Numbered from the stretch's first letter, positions 1-11,580 are shown. The stretch is 64,000 bases of DNA from Ceratothoa steindachneri (GCA_963969495.1 OZ018321.1:107708557-107772556); one strand, 5' to 3'. Numbers and translations are program-made. The notes: generated by a model not told the origin, from the sequence alone.

Positions 1-345
1 AGAATTAGGTTTCCGAGCCGCCGCCGCCACAACCGCACCCTCACAATCACAGCCTGACTCATCCAACTCTTTCCTCATCCTCCGCACTCTCTTCAGATTG
101 ACACCGAAGCACTTTGAGATCTTTGCGTTCGCGATCCCAGCAGGCACGCAGCGACTCTGGGAACCTGCCATGAGTCACGTTGACGAAGAGTGTAGGGGTG
201 GGTTTCGACCCCCCCTCCTTCCGTGTCATCATCACGCGGGTACCATAGCCGCTCTTGGGCGGCAAGCTCTTCGGAGAGGTCTTCTAAGGAGTAGTCCACG
301 ACTAGTCGACCTACCCTCCTCCCCCAATGCCTAGGTGGCTTAAGG
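1..345 (-). pseudogene. I-group retrotransposon ORF1 (gag-like) fragment
   Basis: Read on the minus strand this resembles the central part of ORF1 of the I-group family that fills the window: a VDYSLEDL stretch matches VDYSIEDI of the better copies, then RKEGGSKPTPTLFV matches RKQGGASRPTPTLFV, followed by PESLRACW against PESVRAGW. The two blocks sit in different frames, so at least one indel separates them. The zinc knuckles that should follow are missing. Identity to the other copies is clearly lower than among copies C, D and E, so it may belong to a sister subfamily. It runs off the left edge. Confidence 0.7.
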
Positions 346-383
346 TTAAGAGGAAAGTCGCCATATGATCAGAAAATTACAGA

Positions 384-785
384 ATGCGATCATTTACACA
401 TACTCGAATTGGTCACACGCGGGGTGCACCGCGATTTGCTGGAGCGCTTCCCTACACCTTACTGCGAAGACTGCTTTGTCCCTCGGGCTGTTCGGTACAT
501 TTTTATTGGGTGGTCCCTCTCTTGTATCTTTGCACGCAGTTTATCTGTCCTTGTAACGGGGTGCGGTGGGTCACTGCCTCTTGTCCTTTGTACTCTGGAC
601 CGTTTCGTGTATACCAGATTGTGCCTTTCTTGTTCTTGAAAGAGGCTGACTCTCTTTATTGTATATTATATCTGGGACATGTTCGCCCGCGCGGACGCCG
701 CAAGTCGGCGTTCATTCCCTGACGCCTTACCGTGCACTTCTTTTGTTTGTTTTATCTTACCATAGCCTAATCGATAGGCTGGTTT
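384..785 (+). mobile_element. I-group retrotransposon 3' end fragment
   Basis: This piece encodes, with frameshifts, the C-terminal end of ORF2: an RIGHTR segment, then PTPYCEDCFVPRAVRYIFI, which matches the Cys-x2-Cys-x7-His zinc-like C-terminus of the full copies with the histidine replaced. A 3' UTR follows. It keeps the diagnostic hairpin AGCCTA-atcga-TAGGCT at 764-780. The second 3' UTR hairpin and the A tail are not recognisable. It is strongly 5' truncated, as is usual for LINE insertions, and lies in the opposite orientation to the ORF1 piece just upstream. Confidence 0.75.
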
Positions 786-2560
786 GAATACTGAAACTTA
801 TACCCTCTTATGCTATGTTTTCCCCAGGAGACACCTTAAAGAAAAGTTGCCTCTGTGAAAGGTATTTCATGCGCGGAGTTTAACATTTTGCTACTTTTGG
901 ATAGCCGTTTGCTTGTGTTGTCGCACTTCTAAATTACTCGCTAGCTTCATTCACACCCATCATCATGTACACACCCAATCACAATACATCCCCCACTCCC
1001 TCTCTTCGCACCCTAGTTCTGGGAAGCCTCGTGTATGTCACCTGTCCTGGTACCCTGACGTGTGGCGTCGGGTTTTCCTAACATTTGAACTTTATAAGTT
1101 GTTGGCGGCTCGCTTGCACCATTTAGGGAAGCTGGCCTGCATCCATGTAACTGAAATGGGATTCTCATGTTTACTTTTGAGAGGTCATGTTTATTGCTTC
1201 AACTTGTTCCTTCGTGTTTAATGCAAGCCCCCTTACTACCAGAGATATTTCTTATTTTCTATTTGCCCTTTTTTCTTCTGCCTTCTCTCACCCTCGCGAA
1301 GCGAAATTACCCAAGTTGAATTACACAGTTCCTCCCCTGAATAGATAAATTGAAGCCGAGGGATTATATGTGCTTGCGACGGCAAAACGAATGGAGAATG
1401 TTAGTCCGATCCGTTAACGGAAATTGCAGATTTGAATTCGCTTGAAACGTGTAGGCAAAGGATAGGATTAGGGGTAGGGGGTAGGTGGGTTTGGGGAATG
1501 TCGCGCTGGTATTCAGAGTAAAGGTATTAAACAAAGTAGATTTAATAGTAGGGGCTAATTTAAGTAGGTGGTTGAGGGATTACATTTAGATTCCCGTTTG
1601 GTGAGGTAAATCTATGTGGCCGCTTACTTCTGGTTGAGTGAAACTTCGAAGCAGGGGGGGGGGGATTGGGGATTTCCGGAGTGTTGTTTACGCCTTTATG
1701 TATTAGCTTATTCCTCGAAATCATTGCTTTGAGTGCTCATGCTCCAACTTGATTCTGTCTATTTTCCCGCACGGCGGGTAATTGAAATGATACGAAATGT
1801 CCTGCTCGTCTCTCCCCTCCCTGTGAGTTTTGTTTATACATGACACTGGGAGTTGTGGGTTAAGGAGAAGCCAATAAAGGCCACGTATTAGTTATTTCGT
1901 CTTGTTTTTGTTATGGGCGGATGAGCAGATTACTTGGAGGGTTGACCGTAATTTTCTTACTCTCTCTCAGCCTTTAAGGATAAATTAGTTTGGCATAAGA
2001 ATTGGACCAGAATCTATGGATATGAAATGCTGGCGTGCCAAATCTCACGGGGAGGAGGAGGGTGTTCTACACCACCCACAAGGAGTGACAGTGTTGGGTG
2101 TTTCCGCCCAGATCTGGGCGTTTTTTTTTTTTTTACTAAATTGGTCCAAATCTGGTCTTTTTTAAATATTCCAAGAAGTAATTAAATTTTATATCTAGTT
2201 GTTAATTTTACATTAAAAACCTTCATTTAACTGTCGCTGTCAGAGTTGCAATGTATTTAGAAAATGTAACTAATCTCTTTTTTCCGGTTTTCACTTCTTA
2301 CATTTTTGGCATCGCTTCATTTAATGAATATTCAGAAATCATAATTATTCAATAACATAACATAACATAATTTCATGGATGACAAAAGCCACAAGGGCCT
2401 ATCAAAGGTCATCCACATCCAATGCTCACATGTGTTTTAGTTTGATGGGGGCTGCGGTTGTTGCTTGAGTGTATAGATATATTATAAATCTATAGTTAAA
2501 GATGCCTGAAAAAATTATAATTGAAGGTTAAAGTTGTAAAAAGCGTAAACTATATTATGA
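786..2560. other. Non-coding stretch, nothing recognised
   Basis: About 1.8 kb of mixed composition with only short open frames. It has G-runs (for example 1656-1665), a palindrome followed by a T-run at 2105-2134, and a small repeat of the pentamer cataa near 2355. I see no protein similarity, no tRNA and no element ends. Confidence 0.5.
2105..2134 (+). other. 16-bp perfect palindrome followed by T14
   Basis: CGCCCAGATCTGGGCG is a perfect 16-bp palindrome immediately followed by fourteen T. In a bacterium this would look like an intrinsic terminator. In this animal context it may be a chance GC palindrome, or the end of a Pol III transcript where a T-run terminates. No A or B box was found upstream. 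Confidence 0.4.
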
Positions 2561-2661
2561 ACAAAAATTTTAAAAAATGAGTGGCTGTGATCCTGAATTT
2601 AAAAATTGGTTGAAAACGGATAAGAAAAATAACGCAATGTAAGAAGTCTTATCTTCTAGAA

Positions 2662-3267
2662 CAGGGGCGACCAACCTCCGGCCCGCGAAGGCCTAGGCGT
2701 CTGACCTCGCCACCTTGCTCCACATTAATATTGCAATCCGCCCCCCTCCCCCCCCAATAATTTAATTCTGCCAATCAGCATCTGTCTCAGTAGACTCGTA
2801 GAGGGAGAGGGGAATGAGTCTTATGTCTGGGAGTGAAAATGAGTAAAAAATGAGACAAAAATGCATTTCCCTCACAGATACGAAAGATTTCATAAATAAC
2901 AAAGTTGTAGAGGAGGCAATTTTAAACAGAAAATCTTTGACTTTTTCCGCTGCGATGAATCCTTACTGAGATATGGGTGCGAGCATACCATTCTGCGCGG
3001 CTACACCAGCAGATACTATTTGGCAACTCTGCGCATCACTCTGCATGTCTGCCAGACACCAGCGGCCAGTGTCCGTTGGACTCTCGCTTTAGGATTATGT
3101 ATCTTATGTATGTTTTGCATATTCTTGAAAGATATTTGTGGGTACTTTGCTAGAAGTAGCAAGAAGCATATGCAATTTAAATTAATTCAAGAAATAACTG
3201 AACACCGGCCTGGCCTGCTCCCAAAAGTCTCATGTAGCCCTCACTCTGAAAACGTTGCCCACCCCTC
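2662..3267. mobile_element. Non-autonomous hAT element nested in the hAT relic
   Basis: The left end reads CAGGGGCGACCAACCTCC and the right end, on the opposite strand, AGGGGTGGGCAACGTTTT: imperfect terminal inverted repeats of hAT type. The flanks are ttctagaa (2654-2661) and ttcgagaa (3268-3275), an 8-bp target duplication with one mismatch, the length expected for hAT. Inside, 3122-3205 is a near-copy of 3908-3991 in the surrounding transposase relic. The element therefore looks like an internal-deletion derivative of the same family that landed in a relative. It has no coding capacity. Confidence 0.75.
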
Positions 3268-4111
3268 TTCGAGAACCTAAAAAAAACTGCCAGTTATTTC
3301 TTATTGTAAAAAGAATGAAGAAAAACTATAGTTGCAAAGTAAGCGAAATCGGAGTTATATCTGGCTGCATATATTGCAGAATATTCCGTACCATTTAAAC
3401 AAGCTGATCATTTAGTTGAAGTTGTAAAGAAAGTTTGTCGTGCAGGGTATATAACTTTTAAAAGAACTGTAATGCTTCTTATATTTTGCAAGAATGTATT
3501 GCGTGGTAAGAATCACAAAAGGTAGTCAGAATATGTCAACAAAACTCTTTTTCATTGATCATAGATGAAAACACTGACATTTCAATGTCCCCAATATTAG
3601 CCTTAGGGTAAGTTTTCTGAAAAAGAAAAAGGCAATATAAGAGATATGTTGCTAACTACTTTAGAGGTTGATGACGCTACGCCTAAAGGACTTCGAAGGT
3701 TAAAAAAAATTAATGAGGAAAATATCGCATTTAAAATATAATTGGTCTTACGGCTGACAACTGTTCAACTACGCTAAGCAAAAATAATGGTGTTCAGGCA
3801 TTACTTAGGAATGAAAATCCACATTTATTTGTATTAGGGTGTGTTTGTCATTTCCTGTCTTTGTCTTCCAACCATGCTAGTCAACATCTTCCCTCCTGGC
3901 TTGAGTGTTTCTTGAAAGATATTTGTGGGTACTTTGCGAGAAGTAGAAAGAAGCGAATGCAATTTAAATTAATTCAAGAAATAACTGAACACCTAAATCA
4001 CCAAATTATAAGACTTTTTCAAACACACCGACTCTGTAGAATTATAGAACAATGGGAGTCACTAAAACTTTTCTTTCAGACTGAAGCCAGAGCTGACAAA
4101 GTAGATGGAGC

Positions 4112-4114
<3 letters not shown>

Positions 4115-4187
<73 letters not shown>
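4115..4187. repeat. (AT)n microsatellite
   Basis: About 73 bp of pure AT dinucleotide lying inside the hAT transposase relic. Confidence 0.95.
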
Positions 4188-4192
<5 letters not shown>

Positions 4193-5182
4193 ATTACAAC
4201 AACTGGAACAAACATATGTTAGTATTTCTCAATTATATATTAAAAAAGTAGATAAAATGAATAAAGAATTTCGATCAGAAAATCTTAAAATATGCAGTTT
4301 ATCTAATAATATAATTGGGGATTATAGAACTATCCTATCTCTGTTTATAAAATATGAAATTATTAACAAAGATAAGTTATCAGATATTAATCCAATGAAT
4401 GCTGCCATGCATAAACCATGAGAAAAAATTCCATCAGCTTTGCTGATGGAAGAGCCAATGGGAGAAAAAGAGGGAATGTTCAGGACCGAGTATCGAAAGT
4501 TTCTATCATCTTTTTGCTTTCAAGTAAAATTGAGATTTCCACTTGAAGAAGACAATATTTTGGCTATGCTTAATATTTTGGACTCGCAAAATCAGGAAAA
4601 TGTCTTCAATCATTAGATTAGCGAGGAATTTTCCAAATATAGTTGATGTAAATAATTTAGACGATTTAGATGATGAGTGGAGAGATTTACTATACCATCA
4701 AGAGGATATCAATAATATATATATATTTGAATCCACTGACATTTTGGATAGAATTAAAAAGAATAAAAGATGGAGATGATGCACACAAGTTTGGGTTGAT
4801 TTGAACTTTTATGTGCTCCCTTCTGTCACTCCCGCATTCTTCAGCATGTGTGGAAAGAGTATTTTCGAAAATTAACAAGATACAAACGAAAGATACAAAC
4901 AGGCTGCACACAACAACTGTAGAAAAAATAGATTATTAGCGCAACAACATGTGACCTTGAACAACACATCTTGTTATGGATGGCATCTATCACCTACATT
5001 GATTAGGAACGTAAAAGACGGGTTCTGCTATCAGAGGCTTAAAAAAGACGACTGGAAAGTGAAGATGATCAAATTATCATCCTACCATGGGATGAAGAGA
5101 ATTTAGACGATGAACCATCTTCATATTCTTTCTAATCATCACTTCAGAGAAAAAACTGTAAATATTGTATATAGGTGAGTAG

Positions 5183-5183
<1 letters not shown>

Positions 5184-5228
<45 letters not shown>
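5184..5228. repeat. (AT)n microsatellite
   Basis: About 45 bp of TA dinucleotide between the hAT relic and a Penelope-like tail motif. Confidence 0.95.
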
Positions 5229-5229
<1 letters not shown>

Positions 5230-5314
5230 TATAGGTTTGCTTCTAAGAAGGCTTATTTTGAGGTTGAGGATAAATCCCAAAATGAGACATGTAAAATTTC
5301 TCATTTAATTAAGT

Positions 5315-5343
5315 ACAACGTTTCGGGTATCTTACCCATCTTC
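5315..5343 (-). other. Penelope-like 3' tail hairpin (hammerhead-like), copy 1
   Basis: On the minus strand this reads GAAGAT, stem GGGT, loop AAGAT, stem ACCC, then GAAACGTTGT. The same frame with a different but still complementary stem occurs at 40,222-40,251, just after a Penelope-like GIY-YIG relic. Penelope-like elements are known to carry hammerhead ribozyme motifs. Here the GAUGA and GAAAC parts of the core are present, but the leading CU of CUGAUGA is AA. Catalytic activity is doubtful; the conserved hairpin is solid. Confidence 0.5.
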
Positions 5344-5639
5344 TTTATCCTCAACCTCTATTTATATATGGTGCGGTAAGTAGAAAACACAAAATGATAC
5401 CGCTTGTTTCCTACAGCTTCCTGAGGAACGCCCTTGTTACCACCAGGGAAGATCAAATTTCAGTTAGCCATTTCTAACGAGCCCCCCCCCTCCCCCAACT
5501 CTTTGGAAAAAACAGTCTTATACTAAGTTCTCTTGCCTGGGGGGGGGGGATGGAACGGGGAATTAAACATAATTTCTTGGGTATCTATGCTAAACATTTT
5601 TTTGGACAAATATGGAAAATTCTACTTACTGCACCATCC

Positions 5640-6029
5640 GGCATCCACGTGGATGATGTCTACGAAGGAAACCCTCGCAGACGGCATTTTCCATTCGGAG
5701 CAGAGCATCCGAAGTTGAGTGGAACTTGCGGAAGCCGCACTGTGCAGAAGACAGATGACCTCCACTGTCCAGAAAGAAAGGCTAATCTAACATTTACCAA
5801 TTTCTCCACTTGCACACACAGGAGGTTAGAGAGATTAGGCGGAAACCGGCCGGGGTAGAGCGATCTCTCCCCGGCTTGCGAAAAGCGAGCAGAGTAGCGA
5901 TTCGCAGGAGTCTGGGAGGATACCTTATACCCAGATCCTGTTAAACAAATCTAACAGTAGGCCATACCTCGCTCACCCAGGTGTCGAAGCATGGCGTACG
6001 GAACATCGTCCGAACCATAGGCCGTGTCC
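5640..6029 (-). mobile_element. Inverted I-group RT fragment at the head of copy A
   Basis: About 390 bp matching, on the minus strand, the endonuclease-RT linker and N-terminal RT of the I-group ORF2. It is the inverse of sequence present again in sense at about 6,900-7,290. It meets the sense-strand endonuclease of copy A at GTCC (6026-6029), which fits both partners and so looks like junction microhomology. The inverted piece overlaps in content with the sense part, which simple twin-priming would not give. Recombination between two copies or template switching fits better. Confidence 0.7.
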
Positions 6030-8740
6030 TTGCCGACCAGATCGACGAGCTTGTGATGGGTGTCCTAAATCTGGACGAGTTTTCGCATCACTGCCCGAGA
6101 ACCGCTTCATTTTCCTGCCTCGATCTATCTTTGTTCTCTCCAAATGCACATCACGATTTTGGGTTGGGGGTGGTCGATGACCCCCATGGTAGTGATCACT
6201 TTCCCATTTAAATATCATTTTCTTAGCCGCTGACGCCCGAGAGCCCGCCCCGGTGGTGCTTGGCGCGTGCGTCTGCATTTTAGGAAATGACTGAATTCTC
6301 TATCTCAGTCGAGGAGTTTAGGTCGGTAGATGAGGCCGTTGAGTTCTCCGGCAACCTTATCACCGCGGGCCTAGCCTCGATTCCTAGAAGGTAACTGTTT
6401 TGCACGGCGGCCGCTCCCGTCGTGGTCAGCCGAGTGTGAGAATGGCCCTCAAACTGAAGCGTTATACCTACATGCACTATAAGAGCCGCCCGAACAAGTT
6501 CAATGTCGGTGAATTTCGTCGAGCTATGGCTAGGTTCCTGTATATCTCGAAACATGCCCGCCGCTCTTCTTGGCCGGCATACATATCTTCACTTTACGGG
6601 AAAGACTCATCTAACAGAGGAGTGGAAGCTAGTCAAAAGGATTCGGGTCAAGTTCTCGCAGAACCCACCTCCCGTTCTCCAGGAAAATGGGACCGTAATC
6701 TCGGACGCCGCGTCCGTGGCGGAATCCTTCCCAACCGCTTTCTCCGCATTTTCTAGCCTGGATGCTGCTCCGTCAGCATTCAATGCTCGTCGTTCACATG
6801 TCGCGGAAGGCCACCGTCAGTACTTTACCTCCAGAGTCGGAGAACCCTTCAACGACAGGTTTACTTTGATTGAGTTGCGTTCCGCACTCTCTTCGTCCGC
6901 GGACACCGCACCCGGTCCTGACCATGTCTCGTACGCCATGCTTCGACACCTGGGTGAGCGAGGCATGGCATTTCTATAAATTTGTTCAAAAGGATCTGGG
7001 TAGAGGTATCCTCCCATATTCTTGGCGAATCGCTACTGTTCTCGCTTTTCGCAAGCCGGGGAGAGATCACTCTACCCCGCCGGTTTCCGCCCAATCTCTC
7101 TGACCTCATGCCTGTCCAAGTTGATTGAGAAATTGGTAAATGTTAGATTTGCCTTTTTCTCTGGACAGTGGAGGCCATCTGTCTTGTGCACAGTGTGGCT
7201 TCCGCAAGTTTTACTCCACGTCAGATGATCTGCTCCGACTGGAAAATGCCGTCTGCGAGTCCTTCCTTCGTATACATCACTACGCTACGTTGTTTTTTCG
7301 TTCTGTAGAAGGATTATGATACCGCATGTCCATACGGTATCACGGAGACTTCCTACACGAGTTTCTGTGAGATCGTCTATTCCGCATACCGATCTGGGAG
7401 CTCTCCTTACTCCAATAGGATAGGACGGGTTCTTCCCTCATCTCCTTAGTGTCTTTAGTGTCACGCTTTTTACACTGAACATCAACGATATCACATCCGT
7501 TCTAACAAAAGTTCTCGCTACGCTTACTTGGAACACATTTCGATCTTTTTTGCTGCATCCCAGATGCCAACTATGGAGCGACGCGTCCAAGAGGAATCAG
7601 ACCGCATCTTTTGCTATGATAAATAAGATACTGCGTTTTCTTGGGCTTGTTTTTGACCGTCTCACCTGTAAGGCGCATTTTTGCAGCCGTTCCATGGACA
7701 TTCTTCGTTCAGTGATGTTCAATACTTCCGTCCTCTTTTTATTCCGACCTAGAATACGGCTGCCAGTTCTACGCATCCGCAGCTGAGTGTGAATTCCAGA
7801 AGGTGGAGTCGATTCACCACACCGGTGACTGTTTGACGAACGGTGCCTTCCGTACGTCCTCTATAGAGAACCTACTTCTCGATACTAGGGAGGATGCCGC
7901 TCAATTTGCGCATTACCCAGTGCATTATGCGCGAGCCCAGCTGCTTGAATTTCATCCACGGCCGATCTCGACGGTGCCGTTGCTGCTGAGAGAACCTATT
8001 CATACAATAAGCGTTTGGGTTAAGGGCAAGGCAAAGCGAGTGTTAATGTAACTCTCTTGTCGGTGGCGCCTCTAGTTCTGCCTTGGACGTGACCCTGGAA
8101 AGTGCCACCTTTGAACATTGGTTGGCACGCCTCTGCTCACAACGCTTCTTCAACACTGTGAGTATTGCGTTCGTATTTTTCGGAGCACATGCTTTGTCAC
8201 GCTGGAGCCGTCGTGCCCCAGTGTGCACGGATGGCTCCACATTCTAAGATAGGGTTGGCATTCACGCCATCTACCCTTTGTTTGAAACTGGAGCTGATTT
8301 ACATACGTCCATTTTCACTGTAATGCTCATTGCATTATACCGTTCGGCCCGAGAGATTGCGCGCCATGCCCACTCCGTGGACTGGTTTGTCGAGATTGTG
8401 TTCTGCTGTGTCGCAACATGTAGAGGTTGCTGGGATTGATCGATCGCTTTGATGAAGCCAGGCTGGCTGCAGAGTCTGAGCTACTAGACTAGCGTTTCGC
8501 TTTCCTCCCTCACCGAATTCTGTGGACCTACCAGATCTTTTTCGCTGTATCCAGATCTCGACACTTGCGGGAGGGAGCGTTCCCCCGAACCCTTCTGCGG
8601 CGACTGCATGCTCCACCGGACTGTTCGCCATGTTGTCGTCTGGGCGAACTTCGCGCGTGCTACCTGCACCAGAACTAGGGCGAGCGTGGTTGGTACCTCT
8701 AGGTTCCTTATGAGGGTTGTGGTGGATCTCAGCCATGATA
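6026..8740 (+). pseudogene. I-group retrotransposon copy A, decayed ORF2
   Basis: A 5'-truncated, heavily mutated ORF2. The order of recognisable parts is: C-terminal half of the AP endonuclease (LDEFSHHCPRTASFSCLDLS, and GSDHFPI near 6190-6210); the linker with YISKHARRSSWPAYISSL (about 6537-6595); N-terminal RT (6900-7260); a damaged palm region (7290-7560); and RNase H remnants (8210-8480), where TDGS is still readable near 8228. Many frameshifts and stops occur, and part of the RNase H is deleted near 8390. The 3' UTR is not clearly recognisable; the TA-rich stretch after 8,780 may hold it. This is one of the oldest copies by visible divergence. Confidence 0.8.
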
Positions 8741-9170
8741 TCTAATATGTTGCTCCCTCAGACACCGAAGGGAGCGTCTCCCTTGCACCTGATCATGCCT
8801 TTTTTAAATATTTTTTTGTTTTCATTGTTTTTTATTTTTTTATTTTTTAATATAACCTAATAAAGTTAGTCTCTCGTGATTTCGATATTGTAGTCTGCCA
8901 CCATTAATTTTTTCGCTATTAGTTTTCATTACTTCTCTGTCATACTCCCCACCCTCCTCATCATTCTCCACCCATTGGTCTCGCGTTTTTTTGTTGTGTT
9001 TTTTAATTTAAATAGGTAGGATCTGGCCTTGTCAAGTTGTCAGCTTTGATTTGTTTTTCCACTCTTTATCCTTCTGTTCGTTATCTTGGGTGTGGCAATA
9101 TGACAGGGAGTGACCGCCACCCAGCGAACGTCTAGGACCCCCCTGTACGCGCTCTGCCACCTCATCTTTA
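8741..9170. other. T-rich non-coding stretch
   Basis: Long T-runs and AT-rich sequence downstream of copy A, possibly including its degraded 3' UTR. No coding similarity seen. Confidence 0.4.
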
Positions 9171-9299
9171 CTCATAAATTGTAGGCGAGAATTTTCGTCC
9201 CCTTCGACAAGAGGCCTCGAGACGGTGCCATTTTGCTTGTTGAACGCGCAACAGAAAAGCCGACGCCATGTTGGAATATATAGCTGGGGGGGTAGAGGC

Positions 9300-10260
9300 T
9301 CTCAATTATAATGAGCACATAACTTCGGGGATTTGTGGCAGGCGGTCTCTTGGGAGGGGGGGGGGAGGTGAGCACACAATTGCGAAGTCTTGGTTTAAGC
9401 CTATTGTGAATGGTAAAGCGCACCGGAGTGTAAAGGAAATCGTGGGATCGCACACAAGATTATTGATTCCTTTCGCGTTTTTTTTGCTAGATATAGAGAT
9501 GATTGCGTGCCCTCCTGGCCCCATCGCACGTATGTGGACGTCCGGCTGAGAATATGGAGGATGAAGCAATACTTCCCAACCGATCTCCTCCAAGAGATCT
9601 TTGGCCATTCGAGGTGTGTGAGGACGGGCATTATCGTGATGGTAGATGACAACCCATTCTGTTGGCCCAAAGCTGCTTTCAAACGACGAAGTTGATTGGA
9701 GTCGAGATCTGCATTAATTGATTGATTGTTGTCGAATAGTTCATAATAGAAAATTCTTCAATATTCCACCACTCAACATGACCTTTTTGGGATGATTTCC
9801 TTCTCTCGGTCGTTGGGAAATTTTGCTTCCTCGACTGATCCACGAACAGTGGTGTTTAACGTTATGATAAAGGATCCACTTATTATCACCAGTAACGGAG
9901 CCTGCCCCAAAATGGTGTCTGAAGTTGTGGTGAAAGCAATGCCTCACAGCAAGCAACACGTTGTTGCAGATTCGTGGGATCCATTTTCCAATCACTGAAA
10001 CATTTGCAGTCCCTTTCTGTTGGCGTAGGAAAGTCGTATGGCTTACGTTAGATTTTTCTCCAAGTTTCCTAGAAGTTGTAGCGAGATTTTGTGTGACAAC
10101 AGCTTCCAACTCTTCTGAATCAAGTTCTTTTGGACAACACTTTTTGGGTCCGTCTTTTAAACTGAAATCCCCACTTTGGAACGGGAAAAAACACCCTCAC
10201 CTTATTTCATTTACTGCATCATCCTCATAATTGCTCTGAATGGATTCTACCGCTGTACTT
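9300..10260 (-). pseudogene. mariner transposase relic (DD34D type)
   Basis: Read from about 10,250 down to 9,490, pieces follow a mariner transposase. An N-terminal helix-turn-helix remnant lies near 10,200-10,090 and is followed by LEAVVTQNLATTSRKLGEK. Then comes TGDNKWILYHNVKHHCSW, the first catalytic block, normally TGDEKW, with the D retained and the E changed to N. VIYHHDNARPHT holds the second catalytic D (about 9,625-9,660), followed by LEEIGWEVLLHPPYS before the third. Several frameshifts separate the blocks, so it cannot encode an enzyme. Terminal inverted repeats were not identified. It acted by cut-and-paste at TA sites. Confidence 0.85.
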
Positions 10261-10426
10261 GCATTGGGACCTTTATGAAATTTAATAAAACACGTCTAAT
10301 GTGATCTTTAGATGGGAGGACAAAGAAGTGAATACCGAAGATCAGGAACAATAATTTTATAATCTGAAAGAAAAAGTTATAAATTACTCATTATAGCATT
10401 CCTAAACGATAGCAACAGGCACTATG

Positions 10427-10980
10427 TCGTGGTATGACATTATATTATATCAATACCATATTATATCTATGGGGAGGGACCAATAACTTTAAAGGCGAAC
10501 CGACAAGGGGACGGAACGCCACGAGTTTCGACGGGCGGAACAGCGAGAAAGAGTGCAACGAGGTCAGGTAAAATTTAGGCAATGGCAAAGCGCAAGGTTA
10601 TTTAAAGAGGCATGTACAAAAATATAATTTTATTTACATAAGAATAAGAGAATTAATGGGCAAAATTACATCGGTAAACGAGGGGGGGGGGAATTGCAGA
10701 GTTATACATCGGACTATGAAGTTAAAAATTAATGTATTACAGAAGGAGACTATTCAAAAGGGGAAGATTAACTCAAATGGGTTACTGAAGGGGAAGAGGG
10801 GTTGGCTTACGGAGGATTCAGGGTGAGACGTCAGGGTAAGGCTTCACGGATGTCTTTTGCACGTGAGGCGAGGGCGCTCGGAGCTTCTGAGCGGGAAGTT
10901 AACATGATGACGGTTCTCCAAAAGGGGGGGGGGGGTGGTAACGTCCGGTCCAGGGGAGAGTATTTCGTCCAACACGAAAT
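10427..10980 (-). mobile_element. LTR fragment (antisense, partial)
   Basis: This segment is the reverse complement of the 3' half of the candidate LTR at 23,622-24,621. Both share the TGTCGTGGTATGACATTATA end, the AGTGCAACGAGGTCAGGTAA block, the GTTACTGAAGGGG block and the GTCCAGGG block. Homology stops near 10,980, where a mariner-like transposase relic begins; the local match TTATTTCG at the border may be microhomology. Only about 550 bp of the roughly 1 kb LTR is present. Confidence 0.7.
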
Positions 10981-11580
10981 AATCTAATAGGTTGTAGTCA
11001 GGGGAGTTGGGCGGCCATAAGTCTGGTCTATCTAAGGCTTTACTAGTCTCCAGCAACTCAAAGTAAATGTCCGCATTGTCTTTGAGATCCTGGGGGAAGA
11101 TATGCGAATTCATAACGTGGCGCTCGCTTCTGACCACGTCCAAATCCACCAAAGATGCGGGAAATTTGCTGTGCATGACCTTAGCGCTTCCGATGGGTCT
11201 TCGCACAGACAGCGATCATTCTACCGGTTCAACTTCCTGGCCTGAACAAAATCTTTCTCGTCTGCGAAGAAACGAAGAAGGCAGGCGCCATCGTGCTTGA
11301 CTTCGTTGATGAGTATTTGTGCCTTCTCTTTACGGCTTTCCTTGGTAGCCTGTGTGAGAATTTGGCGCCTCTTCAGCACGTACAAGTGGTAGTCTTGGTC
11401 TACTGCTCTGCGGATGGTTGCCTTGCTCGCACCCATCTTCTTGGTAAGTTTGCCCATGGACTAACTAGGGTCCTCAGAGATCTCCCTGCCACTAGCAACG
11501 AATTGCTCGTTCATGATGGTGTCAAAGCGATGCTTGACACTCTCGTTCGGCAGTAACTTCGTCCTTATTTTCAGCCTGAT
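10975..11580 (-). pseudogene. IS630-Tc1-mariner transposase relic, second family
   Basis: On the minus strand the order is: a helix-turn-helix tail (KKMGASKATIRRAVDQD, about 11,440); a linker with QATKESRKEKAQILINEVKH; the first catalytic aspartate in FFADEKDFVQARKLNR (about 11,225-11,270); a middle block resembling HVMPPHFFPQGLRVNADAYIEVLET of related transposases; and WPPNSPDYNLLDYFV with the C-terminal acidic motif (about 10,985-11,025). The segment that should hold the second catalytic Asp (QQDSAP type) is missing between LLETSKAL and DLWPPNSPD, so this is an internal deletion. A frameshift splits the two halves. The C-terminus is cut by the LTR fragment. It differs from the 9.3 kb mariner. 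Confidence 0.8.

Larger units (their letters stand above)
2560..5060 (+). pseudogene. hAT-superfamily transposase relic
   Basis: Scattered in-frame blocks follow a hAT transposase in the right order. There is an N-terminal start near 2569 (MSGCDPEFKNWLKTDKK, like the KxWL..D region before the BED-type finger). Near 3380-3600 comes a block with DHLVEVVKKV and then LIIDENTDIS, the DExxD-type catalytic patch. Near 3850-4110 are KDICGYFARS and RIIEQWESLKLFF, typical of the RNase H-fold insertion region. At 4810-4935 LLSLPHSSACVERVFSKIN is the C-terminal hAT dimerisation motif. Stops, frameshifts, an (AT)n expansion at 4115-4187 and a nested element at 2662-3267 destroy the gene. Family assignment is firm; the element ends were not found. 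Confidence 0.8.

Noticed and set aside
1650..1670. G-runs here and at 10,681, 10,925 and 13,792 as possible quadruplex or regulatory sites
   Set aside because: Single homopolymer runs with no set of four spaced G-tracts. They give no support for a function.
9172..9453. 93-codon minus-strand frame downstream of the mariner catalytic block, considered as its C-terminus
   Set aside because: No match to the mariner C-terminal region after the HPPYS block; a different repeat or decayed flank is more likely.
11293..11556. 87-codon plus-strand frame
   Set aside because: It is the reverse of the minus-strand mariner-superfamily transposase relic, which has clear motifs.
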